64,000 nucleotides of DNA from Gammaproteobacteria bacterium (GCA_028819075.1 JAPPMM010000043.1:62001-126000); one strand, 5' to 3'. Counted from the first letter of the stretch, positions 51,788 to 61,407 are shown. The notes: generated by a model not told the origin, from the sequence alone. Translations and numbers: made by a program.

Positions 51788-54163
51788 TCAGTCCTGGGCC
51801 TGTGCGGCCTGAATCGCTTGCCAGACCCGCTCCGATGTCGCGGGCATCTCGATGTGGGTCACCCCCAGCGGGCTCAGCGCGTCGACCACCGCGTTGATCA
51901 CCGCGGGCGGAACGCCGATGGAGCCGACCTCGCCGACTCCCTTCACACCCAGCGGGTTATGCGTGCAGTGGGTGGTGTTGTGGTTGATGTTGAAGTTGGG
52001 CAGGTCACCCGCGCGCGGCATGGTGTAGTTCATGTACGAACCGGTCACCAACTGGCCCTCCGCGTCGTACTCGCAGTGCTCGAGCAGCGCCTGTCCGATG
52101 CCGTGCGCCAGGCCGCCGTGCAGCTGCCCGTTCACGATCATGGGGTTGATGATGCGCCCTACGTCGTCGGCGCCCGTCACCGCCACCAGCTCCACGACGC
52201 CCGTCTCCGGGTCCACCTCCACCTCGGCGACGTGGGTCCCCGCCGGGAAGGTGAAGTTGAGCGGATCGTAGAATGCGGTCTCCTCGAGTCCGGGCTCGAG
52301 CCCCTCGGGATAGTTGTGCGGGACGTAGGCGGTCAGCGCGACCTCGCCGATGCTCTTGGAGCGGTCGGTCCCGGCCACGGTGAAGTTGCCGTCGGCGAAC
52401 TCGATGTCCTCCTCTGAAGCCTCAAGGAGATGCGCGGCGATCTTCTTGCCCTTGGCGATGACCTTCTGCACCGCGTTGTAGATGGCCGTGCCCCCCACCG
52501 CCAGCGAGCGCGACCCGTAGGTGCCCATGCCGAAGGGGATGGAGTTGGTGTCGCCGTGCACCACGTCGACGGCATCGAAGCCCACGCCCAGCGTCTCGGC
52601 GACGATCTGGGCGAAGGTGGTTTCGTGCCCTTGGCCGTGGCTGTGCGTGCCGGTGAAGACCGATACCGAGCCCGTGGGATGCACGCGCACGCTGCCTACC
52701 TCGTACAGGCCCGCGCGCGCGCCCAGCGATCCCACCACCGCCGAGGGCGCGATGCCGCACGCCTCGATGAAGGTGGAGATGCCGATGCCGCGCAGCTTGC
52801 CCCGGCCGGCCGCCTCCGACCGCCGCGCCTCGAAGCCGTCCCAGTCCGACGCCTCGAGGGCGAGATCCAGGGTGGCGTCGTAGTCGCCCTGGTCGTACTG
52901 GAGCGCGACCGGCGTCTGGTAGGGGAATTCGCGGATGAAGTTGCGGCGCCGGATGTCGACCCGGTCGATGCCGGTCGCGGCCGCGGCCTTGTCGACCAGG
53001 CGCTCGAGCAGGTAGGTGGCCTCCGGCCGCCCCGCTCCCCGCAGCGCGTCCACCGGGACGGTGTTGGTGAACACCCCCTCGACCTCGCAGTAGATGGCGG
53101 GGGTCGTGTACGGCCCCGCGAACAGGATGCCGTACAGGTAGGTGGGCACGCAGGTCGCAAAGGTGGAAAGGTAGGCGCCCAGGTTGGCCTGGGTGGAGAC
53201 CTTCAGGCCGACGAACTTGCCGTCCTCATCGAGCCCCAAGGTGGCCGTGCTGGTGTGGTCGCGGCCCTGGGTGTCGGAGACGAAGGCCTCCGAGCGGTCG
53301 GACGTCCACTTCACCGGCCGGCCCAGACGGCCCGCGGTCCAGGTGATTATGGCCTCTTCCGCGTAATGGGGGATCTTGGAGCCGAAGCCGCCCCCGACGT
53401 CGGGCGCCACGATGCGCAGCTTGTGCTCGGGCAGCCCGAGCACGAAGGCGCCCAGCAGCAGCCGGATCAGGTGCGGGTTCTGGCTGGTGGTGTACAGGGT
53501 GTACACGTCCGTGGTCGGGTCGAAACTCCCGATGGCGGCGCGCGGCTCGATCGCGTTGGGGACCAGCCGCTGGTTCACCACGTCGATGGAGACCGTATGG
53601 GCGGCGCCGGCGATGGCCTCCTCCGCAGCGGCACGGTCGCCCACCTCCCAGTCGTAGCACAGGTTGCCGTCGGCCTCGTCCCACACCTTTGGCGCGCCGT
53701 CCGCGCGCGCGGCGGCCAGCGAAGCGACCGCGGGCAGCTCCTGGTAGTCGATGTCGATCAGGGCGGCCGCCTCGCGCGCCTGGTCGCGGGTCTCGGCGAC
53801 CACGATGGCCACGACCTCGCCCACGTGGCGCACTTTGCCGATGGCCATCGGCGGGTGCGCGGGCTCCACCATCGGCGACCCGTCCTTCGAGTGGATCAGC
53901 CAGCCGGTGGGAACGCCGCCCACGCCCTCCATGTCGGGCCCGGTGAACACCGCGTGAACCCCCGGCGCCGCCTCCGCTGCGCTGGTGTCGACGCTCGCCA
54001 GGTTCGCGTGCGCCACGGTCGAGCGCAGCAGGTGGGCGTACAACTGCCCGGGCAGGTTGATGTCGTCGGTGTAGCGGCCGCGCCCGGTGAGGAAGCGCGC
54101 GTCCTCCTTGCGCTTCAGCGACGCGCCGATGAAGCCGGTTCCGTTGCTGCCGTTGTCGCTCAT
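51788..54163 (-). CDS. CO dehydrogenase-like molybdopterin subunit (CoxL-type, form II-like)
   Basis: A 791-residue catalytic subunit. Molybdenum-site glycine-rich segments [20 protein letters not shown] and [15 protein letters not shown] are present, with the catalytic Glu745 in GVGEVG. The active-site loop reads DALRGAGR (RGAGR at 375-379), the pattern of form II CoxL-like proteins; the selanylcysteine motif AYRCSFR of true (form I) CO dehydrogenase is absent. So it may oxidise a substrate other than CO. ATG 54163 overlaps the coxS stop by 4 bases. No Tat signal, so it is cytoplasmic. Confidence 0.92.
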   Translation of the reverse strand: MSDNGSNGTGFIGASLKRKEDARFLTGRGRYTDDINLPGQLYAHLLRSTVAHANLASVDTSAAEAAPGVHAVFTGPDMEGVGGVPTGWLIHSKDGSPMVEPAHPPMAIGKVRHVGEVVAIVVAETRDQAREAAALIDIDYQELPAVASLAAARADGAPKVWDEADGNLCYDWEVGDRAAAEEAIAGAAHTVSIDVVNQRLVPNAIEPRAAIGSFDPTTDVYTLYTTSQNPHLIRLLLGAFVLGLPEHKLRIVAPDVGGGFGSKIPHYAEEAIITWTAGRLGRPVKWTSDRSEAFVSDTQGRDHTSTATLGLDEDGKFVGLKVSTQANLGAYLSTFATCVPTYLYGILFAGPYTTPAIYCEVEGVFTNTVPVDALRGAGRPEATYLLERLVDKAAAATGIDRVDIRRRNFIREFPYQTPVALQYDQGDYDATLDLALEASDWDGFEARRSEAAGRGKLRGIGISTFIEACGIAPSAVVGSLGARAGLYEVGSVRVHPTGSVSVFTGTHSHGQGHETTFAQIVAETLGVGFDAVDVVHGDTNSIPFGMGTYGSRSLAVGGTAIYNAVQKVIAKGKKIAAHLLEASEEDIEFADGNFTVAGTDRSKSIGEVALTAYVPHNYPEGLEPGLEETAFYDPLNFTFPAGTHVAEVEVDPETGVVELVAVTGADDVGRIINPMIVNGQLHGGLAHGIGQALLEHCEYDAEGQLVTGSYMNYTMPRAGDLPNFNINHNTTHCTHNPLGVKGVGEVGSIGVPPAVINAVVDALSPLGVTHIEMPATSERVWQAIQAAQAQD

Positions 54164-54633
54164 GACCCACCTCCCATCGCGTCCGCGCCGGCCATCACGG
54201 CCTTCACGATGTTGTGGTAGCCGGTGCACCGGCAGAAGTTGCCGTCGAGCCAGTGCCGGACGTCACCCTCGCTCGGGCTCGGATTCCGGTTCACCAAGTC
54301 GATGGCGCTCATCACCATTCCGGGCGTGCAGAACCCGCACTGCAGCCCGTGGTGCTCCCGGAAGGCCTCCTGCATCGGATGCAGGTCCGCCCCGTTCGCA
54401 AGTCCTTCGATGGTGGTCACCTCCGCCCCGTCGGCGTCCACCGCGAGGCAGGTACAACTCTTCACGGACTGGCCGTTCATGTGAACGACACAGGCCCCGC
54501 ACTGGCTGGTGTCGCACCCCACGTGAGTCCCGGTCAGCGCCAGTTGCTCGCGCAGGAAGTCGACCAGGAGGGTGCGGCCCTCGACATCCGCCGAGCGCGA
54601 GACCCCGTTCACCGTCATCGTTACCGCGGGCAT
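54160..54633 (-). CDS. CO dehydrogenase-like 2Fe-2S subunit (CoxS-type)
   Basis: A 157-residue iron-sulfur subunit. Cluster ligands: C40, C45, C48 and C60 ([10 protein letters not shown]) and C99, C102, C134, C136 (CGFC and CRC). The ATG at 54633 follows AAGGAGG, a strong ribosome binding site. First gene of the cox-like operon, transcribed from the 260-base gap shared with the DUF1028 gene. Confidence 0.94.
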   Translation of the reverse strand: MPAVTMTVNGVSRSADVEGRTLLVDFLREQLALTGTHVGCDTSQCGACVVHMNGQSVKSCTCLAVDADGAEVTTIEGLANGADLHPMQEAFREHHGLQCGFCTPGMVMSAIDLVNRNPSPSEGDVRHWLDGNFCRCTGYHNIVKAVMAGADAMGGGS

Positions 54634-54896
54634 CGATCCTCCTTTCGCAAGATGAGGATGCATCAACAAAAGCATCGATTAATCAGATTCACGGGCGTCG
54701 TTCCGCCGTATCGACGCAACCGGTCCCGCCGAGTTTATCTAGGGTGTCGCCGCTGACGCAATCTTTGTTGCCGCGCCGCGCCGCCCTACGTTGGCGGCAG
54801 TCTGCTCCTTCCCCGGGGACGCGCGCTTCCCAAGCTGGGCGGCAGGCCGTCCCCCGGCCGGCAGCAGGCCGTGGAACACCACTCCGAGGAGGACCG

Positions 54897-55946
54897 ATGA
54901 TCGCTCGACGAATGATGACCCTGACGCTCGTGGCGCTCGCGCTTGCGGCGGACGCCCGCGCACAGGAACCGGCAGGGTGGCGGACGGGCGAAGAGCTCGT
55001 CTTCCACACCTTCTCGATCGCGGCCATCGACCCCGCCACCGGGGAATCGGGGGTGGCGGTCACCACCCGCAACGCGTGCGTGGGCAATGGGGTGCCATGG
55101 GTGCGCAAGGGCGTGGGCGCGGTGGCCACCCAGGCGGCGACCCGTACCGAGTACGGCTACGAACTCCTCGACCTGATCGAGCAGGGCGTGTCCCCGGAGG
55201 ATGCGCTGGCCCAGCGCCTGGCGGCCGACGACAACGCCGCAAGCCGCCAGATCGGGGTGATCGGCCTGGACGGCCGCTCCGCCCAGCACACCGGGACGCG
55301 CAGCCAGTGGGCGGGTCATCGCGCGGGCCTCAACTACGTGGCGCAGGGCAATACCCTGGTCGGGCCGGAAGTCGTCGATGCCGTGGGCGAGAGCTTCGAG
55401 TCCACCGAGGGCACGCCGCGCCACCTGGCCGACAGGCTCATCGAGGCCCTGCAGGCCGGGCACCTGGTGGGCGGGGATGCGCGCCACGGCGAGGCCCAGT
55501 CCGCCGCGGTCATCGTCGCCGATCCGCGCCCCGGCATGGCACGCCGCGAGGACGGCCTCACCGTGCAGATCAACGTGTGCGAGCACGAGGACCCGCTCGC
55601 CGAGATGCGCCGCATCTACAACGCCATCTCCGAGACGCTGGGCTTCCGCATCCTGCAGCAGGAGGTTGGGCGCGACATCTATCAGCTCAAGCTCATGCTG
55701 CACGAGCTGGGTTACTACCGTCCGGAGGCCGACGACGTCTCGCCCCAGGATGACGACTGGAACGTCTACACGCAGGATGCCGTCGATGCCGTGGACCGCT
55801 ACCGGGCCGAGCAGGGATGGCGCACGACCGTTCCGGGGTACGTGGATGCGGCCACGATCGAGCAGCTGTGGAGCGACCTGGAGGAGGCGGGGACAGCCGA
55901 GGAGGTGCGCCAGCGGCTTCTGGAGGTACAGCGGATCCGCAGATAG
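54897..55946 (+). CDS. DUF1028 protein with peptidoglycan-binding-like domain
   Basis: A 349-residue exported protein. After the signal (MIARRMMTLTLVALALAADARA) comes a DUF1028 domain (FSIAAIDPATGESGVAVTTR, WVRKGVGAVATQAATRTEYG, VIGLDGRSAQHTGTRS), an N-terminal-nucleophile-like fold seen in putative secreted hydrolases. The C-terminal ~90 residues (YQLKLMLHELGYYRPEADDV, YTQDAVDAVDRYRAEQGWRT, PGYVDAATIEQLWSDLEE) look like a peptidoglycan-binding domain. Start chosen at ATG 54897 after GAGGAGG. Its nucleophile cannot be named with safety. It is divergent from coxS. Confidence 0.85.
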   Translation: MIARRMMTLTLVALALAADARAQEPAGWRTGEELVFHTFSIAAIDPATGESGVAVTTRNACVGNGVPWVRKGVGAVATQAATRTEYGYELLDLIEQGVSPEDALAQRLAADDNAASRQIGVIGLDGRSAQHTGTRSQWAGHRAGLNYVAQGNTLVGPEVVDAVGESFESTEGTPRHLADRLIEALQAGHLVGGDARHGEAQSAAVIVADPRPGMARREDGLTVQINVCEHEDPLAEMRRIYNAISETLGFRILQQEVGRDIYQLKLMLHELGYYRPEADDVSPQDDDWNVYTQDAVDAVDRYRAEQGWRTTVPGYVDAATIEQLWSDLEEAGTAEEVRQRLLEVQRIRR

Positions 55947-55967
55947 GCGGGGCTGCAATGGGAGCCG

Positions 55968-57236
55968 ATGATGGCCGCGATCACCCGGTGTGAGCCCGCG
56001 CGCACGACGGCAGAGGCGTCGGTCGGACCGTCGCGCGGATCTCGCCCGCTCCCCGCGCTTCCCTGCCTCGTCGTGGCCCTCTCGCTCTTCCCCTTGCCTG
56101 GCGCCGCCCAGCAACCCGGGCTCTCCGGCTACTACCTGAACGTCGGCACTCATGTGCAGGAGAGCGTGCTCGGGCCGGCGGGCGCGTCGGACGTGCAGCG
56201 CCTGCGCCTCATGTGGAACGCGGCGCCCGGCCCGCTGCGTCTGGACGCCGCGTACGAGCAAACCCTGACGTTACGTCAGGCCGGCGCACCCGGCGCACAG
56301 CTCTTCACCGCTGCGGGCACGGTCTCCGGAGGCGACTGGCTCTCGCTGGACGGCGAGATCCACTCCGGCAAGCGCGCCGAGTGGCGGCATCGCTTCGACC
56401 GGCTGAGCGCGCGGGTCGACCTCGGCGCCAACGCGGACCTCACCGTCGGCCGACAGCCGGTGTCGTGGGCGACCACCCTGGTCCTCACCCCCGCCGACCC
56501 CTTCGCCCCGTTCGATCCCTCCGACCCCTTCCGCGAGTACCGCATCGGGGTGGACGCCGCGCGCCTGCGCTACTATCGGGGGGCGTTCACGCAGTTCGAG
56601 GTGGTGGCCCGCCCCGCCCGCGTCGGCGAACGCGAGACGCTCACCCTGCTCGGACGCGCGAGCACCAACGCGGCGGGCTGGGATGTGGGGGGATGGGCGG
56701 GCGTCGTCCACGACACCTTCGGCGGTGCGGCCTTCCTGAGCGGAGCGGTGGGGTCGTGGGCGCTCAGGGCCGAAGCGGCGGCGCGTGACCTGGACGGCCG
56801 CACGGCCCTGCGCGGGGCGATCGGGCTCGACCGCACCTTCCTCATCGGCGCGCGCGACCTCTACGTCGTCATCGAATACCAGCACGACGGCCTGGGCGCG
56901 ACCTCCCCGGACGAACTCGTCGCCACCGCAACCAGCCGCGCCTTCGCCCAGAGCGAGATGCAGGTGCTCGGCCGCGACACGGGGGTGCTGCAGCTCTCGT
57001 ACGCGCTGCACCCTCTGGTGTCGGTGAGCGCGCTATGGCTTGGCAGCCTGCGTGACGGCTCATTCCTCGTGTCGCCGGGCCTGAGCTACTCGGCGACGGA
57101 GAGCCTTGCGCTGCGGCTCGGGGCGTTCTTCGGTGTTGGCGACGACCCACCGGGGCAAGACCTGACTCCAACCCTCAGGTCCGAATACGGGGCCCTCCCC
57201 AGAGTGCTCTTCCTGTCGGCCAACTGGTTCTTCTAG
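55968..57236 (+). CDS. Outer-membrane porin-like beta-barrel
   Basis: A 422-residue barrel protein. A long basic N-terminus then a signal core LPALPCLVVALSLFPLPG and GAAQQ. The mature part shows about 16 alternating strands (WLSLDGEIHSGKRAEWRHRF, FGGAAFLSGAVGSWALRAEA, DLYVVIEYQHDGLG, DGSFLVSPGLSYSATESLAL), and the protein ends VLFLSANWFF with a terminal Phe expected for Bam-mediated insertion. Mid-part DPFAPFDPSDPFREYRIGVD resembles alginate-export/porin types. It follows DUF1028 by 21 bases and may be co-transcribed. Confidence 0.8.
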   Translation: MMAAITRCEPARTTAEASVGPSRGSRPLPALPCLVVALSLFPLPGAAQQPGLSGYYLNVGTHVQESVLGPAGASDVQRLRLMWNAAPGPLRLDAAYEQTLTLRQAGAPGAQLFTAAGTVSGGDWLSLDGEIHSGKRAEWRHRFDRLSARVDLGANADLTVGRQPVSWATTLVLTPADPFAPFDPSDPFREYRIGVDAARLRYYRGAFTQFEVVARPARVGERETLTLLGRASTNAAGWDVGGWAGVVHDTFGGAAFLSGAVGSWALRAEAAARDLDGRTALRGAIGLDRTFLIGARDLYVVIEYQHDGLGATSPDELVATATSRAFAQSEMQVLGRDTGVLQLSYALHPLVSVSALWLGSLRDGSFLVSPGLSYSATESLALRLGAFFGVGDDPPGQDLTPTLRSEYGALPRVLFLSANWFF

Positions 57237-57248
57237 CGTGAGATCTAC

Positions 57249-57284
57249 TTGCGAGCGATACTCGGTGTAGCTACACTGTAGCTA
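57249..57284 (+). promoter_or_regulatory. Promoter and operator for dinJ-yafQ type module
   Basis: TTGCGA (57249-57254) and TACACT (57272-57277) are 17 bases apart. The palindrome TAGCTACA-C-TGTAGCTA (57268-57284) covers the -10 box and is also a pair of TGTAGCTA direct repeats (57266-57273, 57277-57284). It fits a ribbon-helix-helix antitoxin operator. AAGGGAGA before the ATG serves as ribosome binding site. Confidence 0.6.
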
Positions 57285-57306
57285 AATTGCAAAAGGGAGA
57301 TCCAGA

Positions 57307-57564
57307 ATGAGTACAGACACCGTTGTGCGCGCCCGCATCGACAGCGATACCAAGGCACGGGCCACCGAGGCACTCCAGGCCATGGGTCTGACCGTGTCCG
57401 ACGCGATCCGCCTCCTGATGCTGCGGGTAGCAGAGGAAAAGCGGCTGCCCTTCACCATCCAGGTGCCCAATCGGACCACCGTCGAAGCCATGAAGGAACT
57501 GGCCGCCGGCAAAGGCCGACGGTTCGACAGCGTTGAGGAGTTGTTCCGCGATCTCGACATCTGA
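57307..57564 (+). CDS. dinJ: RelB/DinJ-family antitoxin
   Basis: An 85-residue antitoxin. Its N-terminus DTVVRARIDSDTKARATEAL followed by MGLTVSDAIRLLMLRVAEEK is the ribbon-helix-helix of the RelB/DinJ family. The C-terminal part (RTTVEAMKELAAGKGRRFDS, VEELFRDLDI) should wrap the toxin. It ends one base before the toxin start. Confidence 0.9.
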   Translation: MSTDTVVRARIDSDTKARATEALQAMGLTVSDAIRLLMLRVAEEKRLPFTIQVPNRTTVEAMKELAAGKGRRFDSVEELFRDLDI

Positions 57565-57565
57565 C

Positions 57566-57838
57566 ATGCTGATCCCCGTCCGCTCCTCGCGGTTCAGGCG
57601 TGACGTCAGGAAAGCAAGAGCGCGGGGTAAGGATATGGACAAGCTGCGGGCGCTGCTGGCATCGCTGGTCCAGCGGGAGCCCTTGACCGCGCGTCATCGC
57701 GATCATCCGCTGCGAGGAATCTGGAAGGGATACCGGGAGGCGCATATCGAACCGGATTGGCTCGTGATCTACCATATCAAGGGTAGCGAGTTGCACTTGG
57801 TCCGTACCGGTACCCACTCCGACCTGTTCAAGGAATAG
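57566..57838 (+). CDS. yafQ: YafQ-family mRNA interferase toxin
   Basis: A 90-residue RelE/YafQ-type ribosome-dependent endoribonuclease. Residues that matter in E. coli YafQ are kept: H47 and H44 in ARHRDHPL, H60, D64 and W65 in AHIEPDWLVIY, H84 and F88 in TGTHSDLF. The order antitoxin-toxin and the length are standard, so the module looks functional. Confidence 0.92.
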   Translation: MLIPVRSSRFRRDVRKARARGKDMDKLRALLASLVQREPLTARHRDHPLRGIWKGYREAHIEPDWLVIYHIKGSELHLVRTGTHSDLFKE

Positions 57839-57944
57839 GCGGGTCGCCGCGGGCCGATCCTCACCCCGACAACCTTCGATAGTCCCCTCACGCGTATCAG
57901 TGACGCTTGAACTCCCAGGCATTGTGAGCTTTCAGGCGCTATAT

Positions 57945-57960
57945 CCCCCAATATGGGAGG
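57945..57960. promoter_or_regulatory. CCCCC-N5-GGG box 1
   Basis: CCCCC-AATAT-GGGAGG, 98 bases upstream of the ankyrin lipoprotein ATG (58058). First of at least five boxes of this design in 57.9-63.4 kb. Confidence 0.45.
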
Positions 57961-58057
57961 TACGCTACGGTCGGCATCCCCCGTAGATTCATTCTCAGAC
58001 TGTCCAGCGATGCACCATCGTGGGCAACGACGCAGGATTCAGAATGAGGCACCGCAG

Positions 58058-59077
58058 ATGAACACGAGGACCATTACGCGGAGCCTGCTCGCGATCGGTC
58101 TCGCGGCCTGCGGAGGCGGCGACGCCGATCCCGTGACTCCCGCTGCCACCGATACCTGCCCCCTCGGTTGGAATACGAGCGCGTTCTTCCAGTCCGCAAC
58201 CGCAGAGACCATCCGTGCGTGCGTCAGCGCGGGCGAGAATGTGAACTCTCGGGCTCCGGATGGAAGGACCCCCCTCCACTTCGCGGCGTCGAATACGGAT
58301 GACCCGGCGGTGATCCGGGCGTTGATCGACGCCGGCGCGCGCCCCAGCACTCGCAACGACGAGGACCAAACCGTGCTGTGCGTGGCGGCGGCCGAGAACG
58401 AGAACCCGGCGGTGATTCAGGCTCTGATCGACGGGGGGGCGCAGGTGACCGACCTGTGCGGACATGTTTCGGACGCCCAGCATGGCATCACGCCGCTCCA
58501 CCTGGCAGTGCGGGACAACCCGAATCCCGACGTGGCGGAGGTGCTCATCCTGGCGGGCGCGGACATCGACGCCAATCCGCTTCGGCGCGGCACGCCGCTC
58601 TGCCTGGCGGCCAGGCAGAGCGTGAACACGGAGATGATTCGCCTTCTCTTGCGGCACGGCGCGGGAGTGGGTTGGTCCGCCCAATGCGCGGCCAGCAACG
58701 AAGACCCCGCAGCGATTCGGATCATGATCGAGGCGGGCGCCAGCCTCTCTCGGGTCCTGCACGTCTCCATCTTCAATCGAACAACGCTGGTGACGGAGAT
58801 CGTGATCGGAGCGGGAGCCGATCTGAACGAGCCGATAACGCTGGAGTTGAGAGAAGGGACGACGGAGGGATCCACGCCCTTGCACCTCGCAGCCAGGACC
58901 ACTGGAATCAACTTGGAGGCCGTTGAGTTGTTGCTCATGGCCGGAGCCGATCCGAATCTCCGGGACAGTACCGGACGAACTCCGCTGGACTGGGCGGAGA
59001 CAGGGGGGCGGACGGCACTGGCGGCACTCTTGCGGGAATACGGCGGGAAGCCCGGCGCCGAGGCCGCTGAGGTCTAG
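58058..59077 (+). CDS. Ankyrin-repeat lipoprotein 1
   Basis: A 339-residue lipoprotein: MNTRTITRSLLAIGLAAC with lipobox GLAAC. The mature N-terminus has TCPLGWNTSAFFQSATAETI then RAC, a Cys-WNT-FF signature shared with two other genes here. Ankyrin repeats follow, for example DGRTPLHFAASNTDDPAVIR, ITPLHLAVRDNPNPDVAEVL, and a last GSTPLHLAARTTGINLEAVE, TGRTPLDWAETGGRTALAAL. About eight repeats are visible. Ankyrin repeats bind proteins; export to the envelope is the odd part, since most are cytoplasmic in bacteria. Host interaction is a hypothesis only. Confidence 0.87.
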   Translation: MNTRTITRSLLAIGLAACGGGDADPVTPAATDTCPLGWNTSAFFQSATAETIRACVSAGENVNSRAPDGRTPLHFAASNTDDPAVIRALIDAGARPSTRNDEDQTVLCVAAAENENPAVIQALIDGGAQVTDLCGHVSDAQHGITPLHLAVRDNPNPDVAEVLILAGADIDANPLRRGTPLCLAARQSVNTEMIRLLLRHGAGVGWSAQCAASNEDPAAIRIMIEAGASLSRVLHVSIFNRTTLVTEIVIGAGADLNEPITLELREGTTEGSTPLHLAARTTGINLEAVELLLMAGADPNLRDSTGRTPLDWAETGGRTALAALLREYGGKPGAEAAEV

Positions 59078-59080
59078 CTG

Positions 59081-60235
59081 CTAGGGGCCGCGAGACCGGG
59101 GAAAGCCCTCCAGCGACAGCACCCGCCGCACCAGATCCGCCTGCCGCGAGATGCCTTGCTTGCGGAAGATCCGCTTCAGGTGCCAGCGGACGGTACCCTC
59201 CGTGCGCCCCGTGGCCGCGGCGATCTCTCGCACGGTTCGGCCGGCTGCCAACATGGTCGCGAGCCGGCTCTCAGCCGGACTCAGGTCCAGTGCCTCCGCC
59301 ACGAGGCCGGGATCGATCCGGGGCCGGCTTGCCGGATCGGCGATCAGCACAAGCGCGGCTACTCGCTGTGCGCGAAGGTCCCATTCGCGCCTGGTCACAG
59401 GAGTGACGTGAACGGTCAACCGCGTGCGGGCGTTGGGCGGTGCGATCGTCATCGAACCGGCCGACGCCGGGAGGCCGTGCGGAGGCAACGCACGGGCCAG
59501 CAGCCGCTGCAGCGCGTCGTTCTCCACAAAGCCGGCCGCGCTCAGGACACGACCCCTGTCGGAGAGTGCTCTACCTTGACTCAGGAGGCGGCGCGCCCGG
59601 TCGTTCGCGGCCACAATGCGCGCGCGCGAATCGAGCTGGATGACGCCGAAGCGGTCGTTGTCGAGCAACTCCGCGAGCGAACTGCCCAGCGCCCTCGCGT
59701 CATCCAGCACCCCCCGCACTCGAGCGAACTGGCGGATGTGCGGCAGAAGGTGCTCGATCGTCTCCACCTGGGCCGTATTCCAGCCCCGGTCAGGTTCCGA
59801 CGAGTCAGCGAGGATCCAGAGGACATGCGAGCCGCTTGATCCGTCCAGGCGCACATGGAGGCCGCTCTTCTTCGTCCTCCACCATGTGCGGTTGCATGCG
59901 GGCGAGGTCTTCTTCTCCTGCTCAGTGTACAGGCGGCCGGACGGAATCAATTGAGCGTCGGGCAGCCTCAGGGCGCGCGGGACCCTCTCGTCGCGGTGGT
60001 AGAACTCCGAGAAGTACTGCTTGTCGTGGTCCGTGCGGCGCTCGTTGCCGTAACAGCTCTCCGAGAAGAAGATCTGCGCGTCGGCCGCCGAACTCCCCCG
60101 GCCGATCACCAGCGAGTTGCCCCTCGTCCTTACGATCTCATTGATCGTGCAGGCCGGCACGGTCCATGGAACATCGCCGAGCGCGGCGTCGTGCAGCATT
60201 CCCACGATGCGTTCCAACTGGTCCTGACTTGTCAT
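59081..60235 (-). CDS. LuxR-type transcriptional regulator
   Basis: A 384-residue regulator with a C-terminal LuxR-type helix-turn-helix: LSPAESRLATMLAAGRTVRE then IAAATGRTEGTVRWHLKRIF. The N-terminal 250 residues resemble a sensory (GAF/PAS-like) domain; GVIQLDSRARIVAANDRARR is a PAS-like segment. ATG 60235 is the first good start. It converges on ankyrin gene 1, with 3 bases between stops. It is the obvious candidate to act at the repeated boxes, one pair of which lies 140-195 bases upstream. A degenerate copy of its first 30 codons is just upstream. Confidence 0.85.
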   Translation of the reverse strand: MTSQDQLERIVGMLHDAALGDVPWTVPACTINEIVRTRGNSLVIGRGSSAADAQIFFSESCYGNERRTDHDKQYFSEFYHRDERVPRALRLPDAQLIPSGRLYTEQEKKTSPACNRTWWRTKKSGLHVRLDGSSGSHVLWILADSSEPDRGWNTAQVETIEHLLPHIRQFARVRGVLDDARALGSSLAELLDNDRFGVIQLDSRARIVAANDRARRLLSQGRALSDRGRVLSAAGFVENDALQRLLARALPPHGLPASAGSMTIAPPNARTRLTVHVTPVTRREWDLRAQRVAALVLIADPASRPRIDPGLVAEALDLSPAESRLATMLAAGRTVREIAAATGRTEGTVRWHLKRIFRKQGISRQADLVRRVLSLEGFPRSRGP

Positions 60236-60330
60236 GGCATCATGGAGGCCGACGTCGTCCACGGCACATCGCCGAGCGGGGCCTTGCGTATCATGGGCGG
60301 GATGCCCTCGAAACGCTCCTGGTGGCTCAT
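60236..60330 (-). pseudogene. Duplicated N-terminal remnant of the LuxR-type regulator
   Basis: Read on the minus strand from ATG 60330, the sequence gives MSHQERFEGIPPMI followed by PLGDVPWTTSASM, which matches the true start of the regulator (MTSQDQLERIVGML, ALGDVPWTVPACT). It then runs into the real gene. Only this head is duplicated. Confidence 0.6.
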
Positions 60331-60378
60331 GGCGCTCCCCTTGTGATGGCGGGCCCGGCCCTCGCCGTGCCGACGATA

Positions 60379-60396
60379 CCCCCTCAATAATGGGGG
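60379..60396. promoter_or_regulatory. CCCCC-N8-GGGGG box 2
   Basis: CCCCC-TCAATAAT-GGGGG, 144 bases upstream of the LuxR ATG and 49 upstream of the remnant ATG. The right half (CTCAATAATGGGGGATC) is repeated at 61408-61423. Confidence 0.4.
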
Positions 60397-60647
60397 ATCT
60401 TTCGCCCGGACGCGCCCCCCAAATAGGGGGAAATACGTCATCGTGCAACAGACCCGCGGAAGCACGCTGGACAAACGCTGGCCGTCGTCACATGCTCACC
60501 ATGAATCGTGAGGCGGCGGCATATCCCTGGGTATGCCGGGACATGGGTCGCCGTCTGACCTGTATTGTCGCCATTTTACGCAAATTCGTCGCATTGGCGA
60601 CAGCTGATAGTTCCCCATTGCGAAACGGAGCCGGTGTCCGCCGTCGG
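60382..60647 (+). repeat. ~260-bp direct repeat, copy 1
   Basis: 266 bases that recur at 61408-61662 with small gaps and substitutions. Shared blocks include CTCAATAATGGGGGATCTTT, GACCCGCGGAAGCA, CGGCGGCATATCCCTGGGTA, TGCCGGGACATGGGTCGCC and GATAGTTCCCCATTGCGAAA with CGGAGCCGGTGTCC. No coding gene is apparent within. The repeat carries box 2 and box 3 at its left end. Confidence 0.85.
60415..60430. promoter_or_regulatory. CCCCC-N5-GGGGG box 3
   Basis: CCCCCC-AAATA-GGGGG, 180 bases upstream of the LuxR ATG and 85 upstream of the remnant ATG. Same 5-base spacer as boxes 1, 5, 6 and 7. Confidence 0.5.
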
Positions 60648-60738
60648 CTGTGGCTGTGTCCCCTGCATGTGCAAAGGTCGTCCCTGTCCGTGCATCTGCA
60701 CCCCGTGTGAACATCTCCAGCCACTGTGCCGATCTGCT

Positions 60739-60752
60739 CCCCTTTGTTGGGG
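60739..60752 (-). terminator. Possible hairpin after ankyrin gene 2
   Basis: CCCC-TTTGTT-GGGG just past the stop codon of the minus-strand ankyrin gene. It could form a short hairpin. There is no clear T-run, so it may instead be a variant of the repeated C/G boxes. Confidence 0.25.
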
Positions 60753-60755
60753 TTC

Positions 60756-61292
60756 TCAATCACACAGGCTCGGCCCGATCTCGATCGAGCCAGTCGCGCC
60801 GTTCCGCATGAGTAGTTCGACCACTTCCTCGGTGTTGTGCCACAGCCAAGCGACGCTCAGGGGCGTCCAGACCGGCCCCGCCACCGCGTTCACTTGCGCG
60901 CCCGCGTCGATCAGCGCCTGAAGCACGGCCGGGTTCGGGTTGTCGCGAGCCGCGACGTGCAGCACGCTCGCGTTCGCATAGCATTCACTCAGTTCCCAAT
61001 TGTTAAAGGCGCACCAGTCGTTCGCCGAGGCGCCGTGCCGGATCAGCACGTTGATGACCTCAGGGTCGCTGGTGAACCGCGCGGCCATGCATATCGGGGA
61101 GTCCCGGCCGTCGTTGCGGTCCGTCGTGCTTGCGCCCGCTCCGAGGCAAGTCGCGATCTCAGCCGCGCTCGCCCGCTTGAAGAAGCCTTCCGTGTTCCAG
61201 GAGTCACAAGGATCGGGTGCCGTAGGCTCTGGATCGGTGGTGGTGGCACAGGCCATCACGAAGATCAGCGGCAGGAAGCAGCTTCCCCTCAT
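60756..61292 (-). CDS. Ankyrin-repeat lipoprotein 2
   Basis: A 178-residue lipoprotein: MRGSCFLPLIFVMAC (lipobox VMAC). The shared signature reads PCDSWNTEGFFKRASAAEIA followed by TC. Three or four ankyrin repeats follow: FTSDPEVINVLIRHGASAND, VLHVAARDNPNPAVLQALID, and WTPLSVAWLWHNTEEVVELL. It is shorter than gene 1. Intact, with an AGAGAGG ribosome site. It lies between the two copies of the direct repeat. Confidence 0.85.
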   Translation of the reverse strand: MRGSCFLPLIFVMACATTTDPEPTAPDPCDSWNTEGFFKRASAAEIATCLGAGASTTDRNDGRDSPICMAARFTSDPEVINVLIRHGASANDWCAFNNWELSECYANASVLHVAARDNPNPAVLQALIDAGAQVNAVAGPVWTPLSVAWLWHNTEEVVELLMRNGATGSIEIGPSLCD

Positions 61293-61407
61293 GACCTCTC
61301 TTTCTTCGGCTAGGGTTCTCGCGCCTTTGGTCGCGGCTCATGGGACCCACTCCAAGAGAGAGGCCGAGGCGGAAAACCGTCCCCCAAACCCGTCTAGTAA
61401 GTAGGAT

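Noticed and set aside
51788-54163. Naming the CoxL-type protein as true CO dehydrogenase
   Set aside because: The active-site loop is RGAGR (form II-like), not AYRCSFR; substrate is uncertain.
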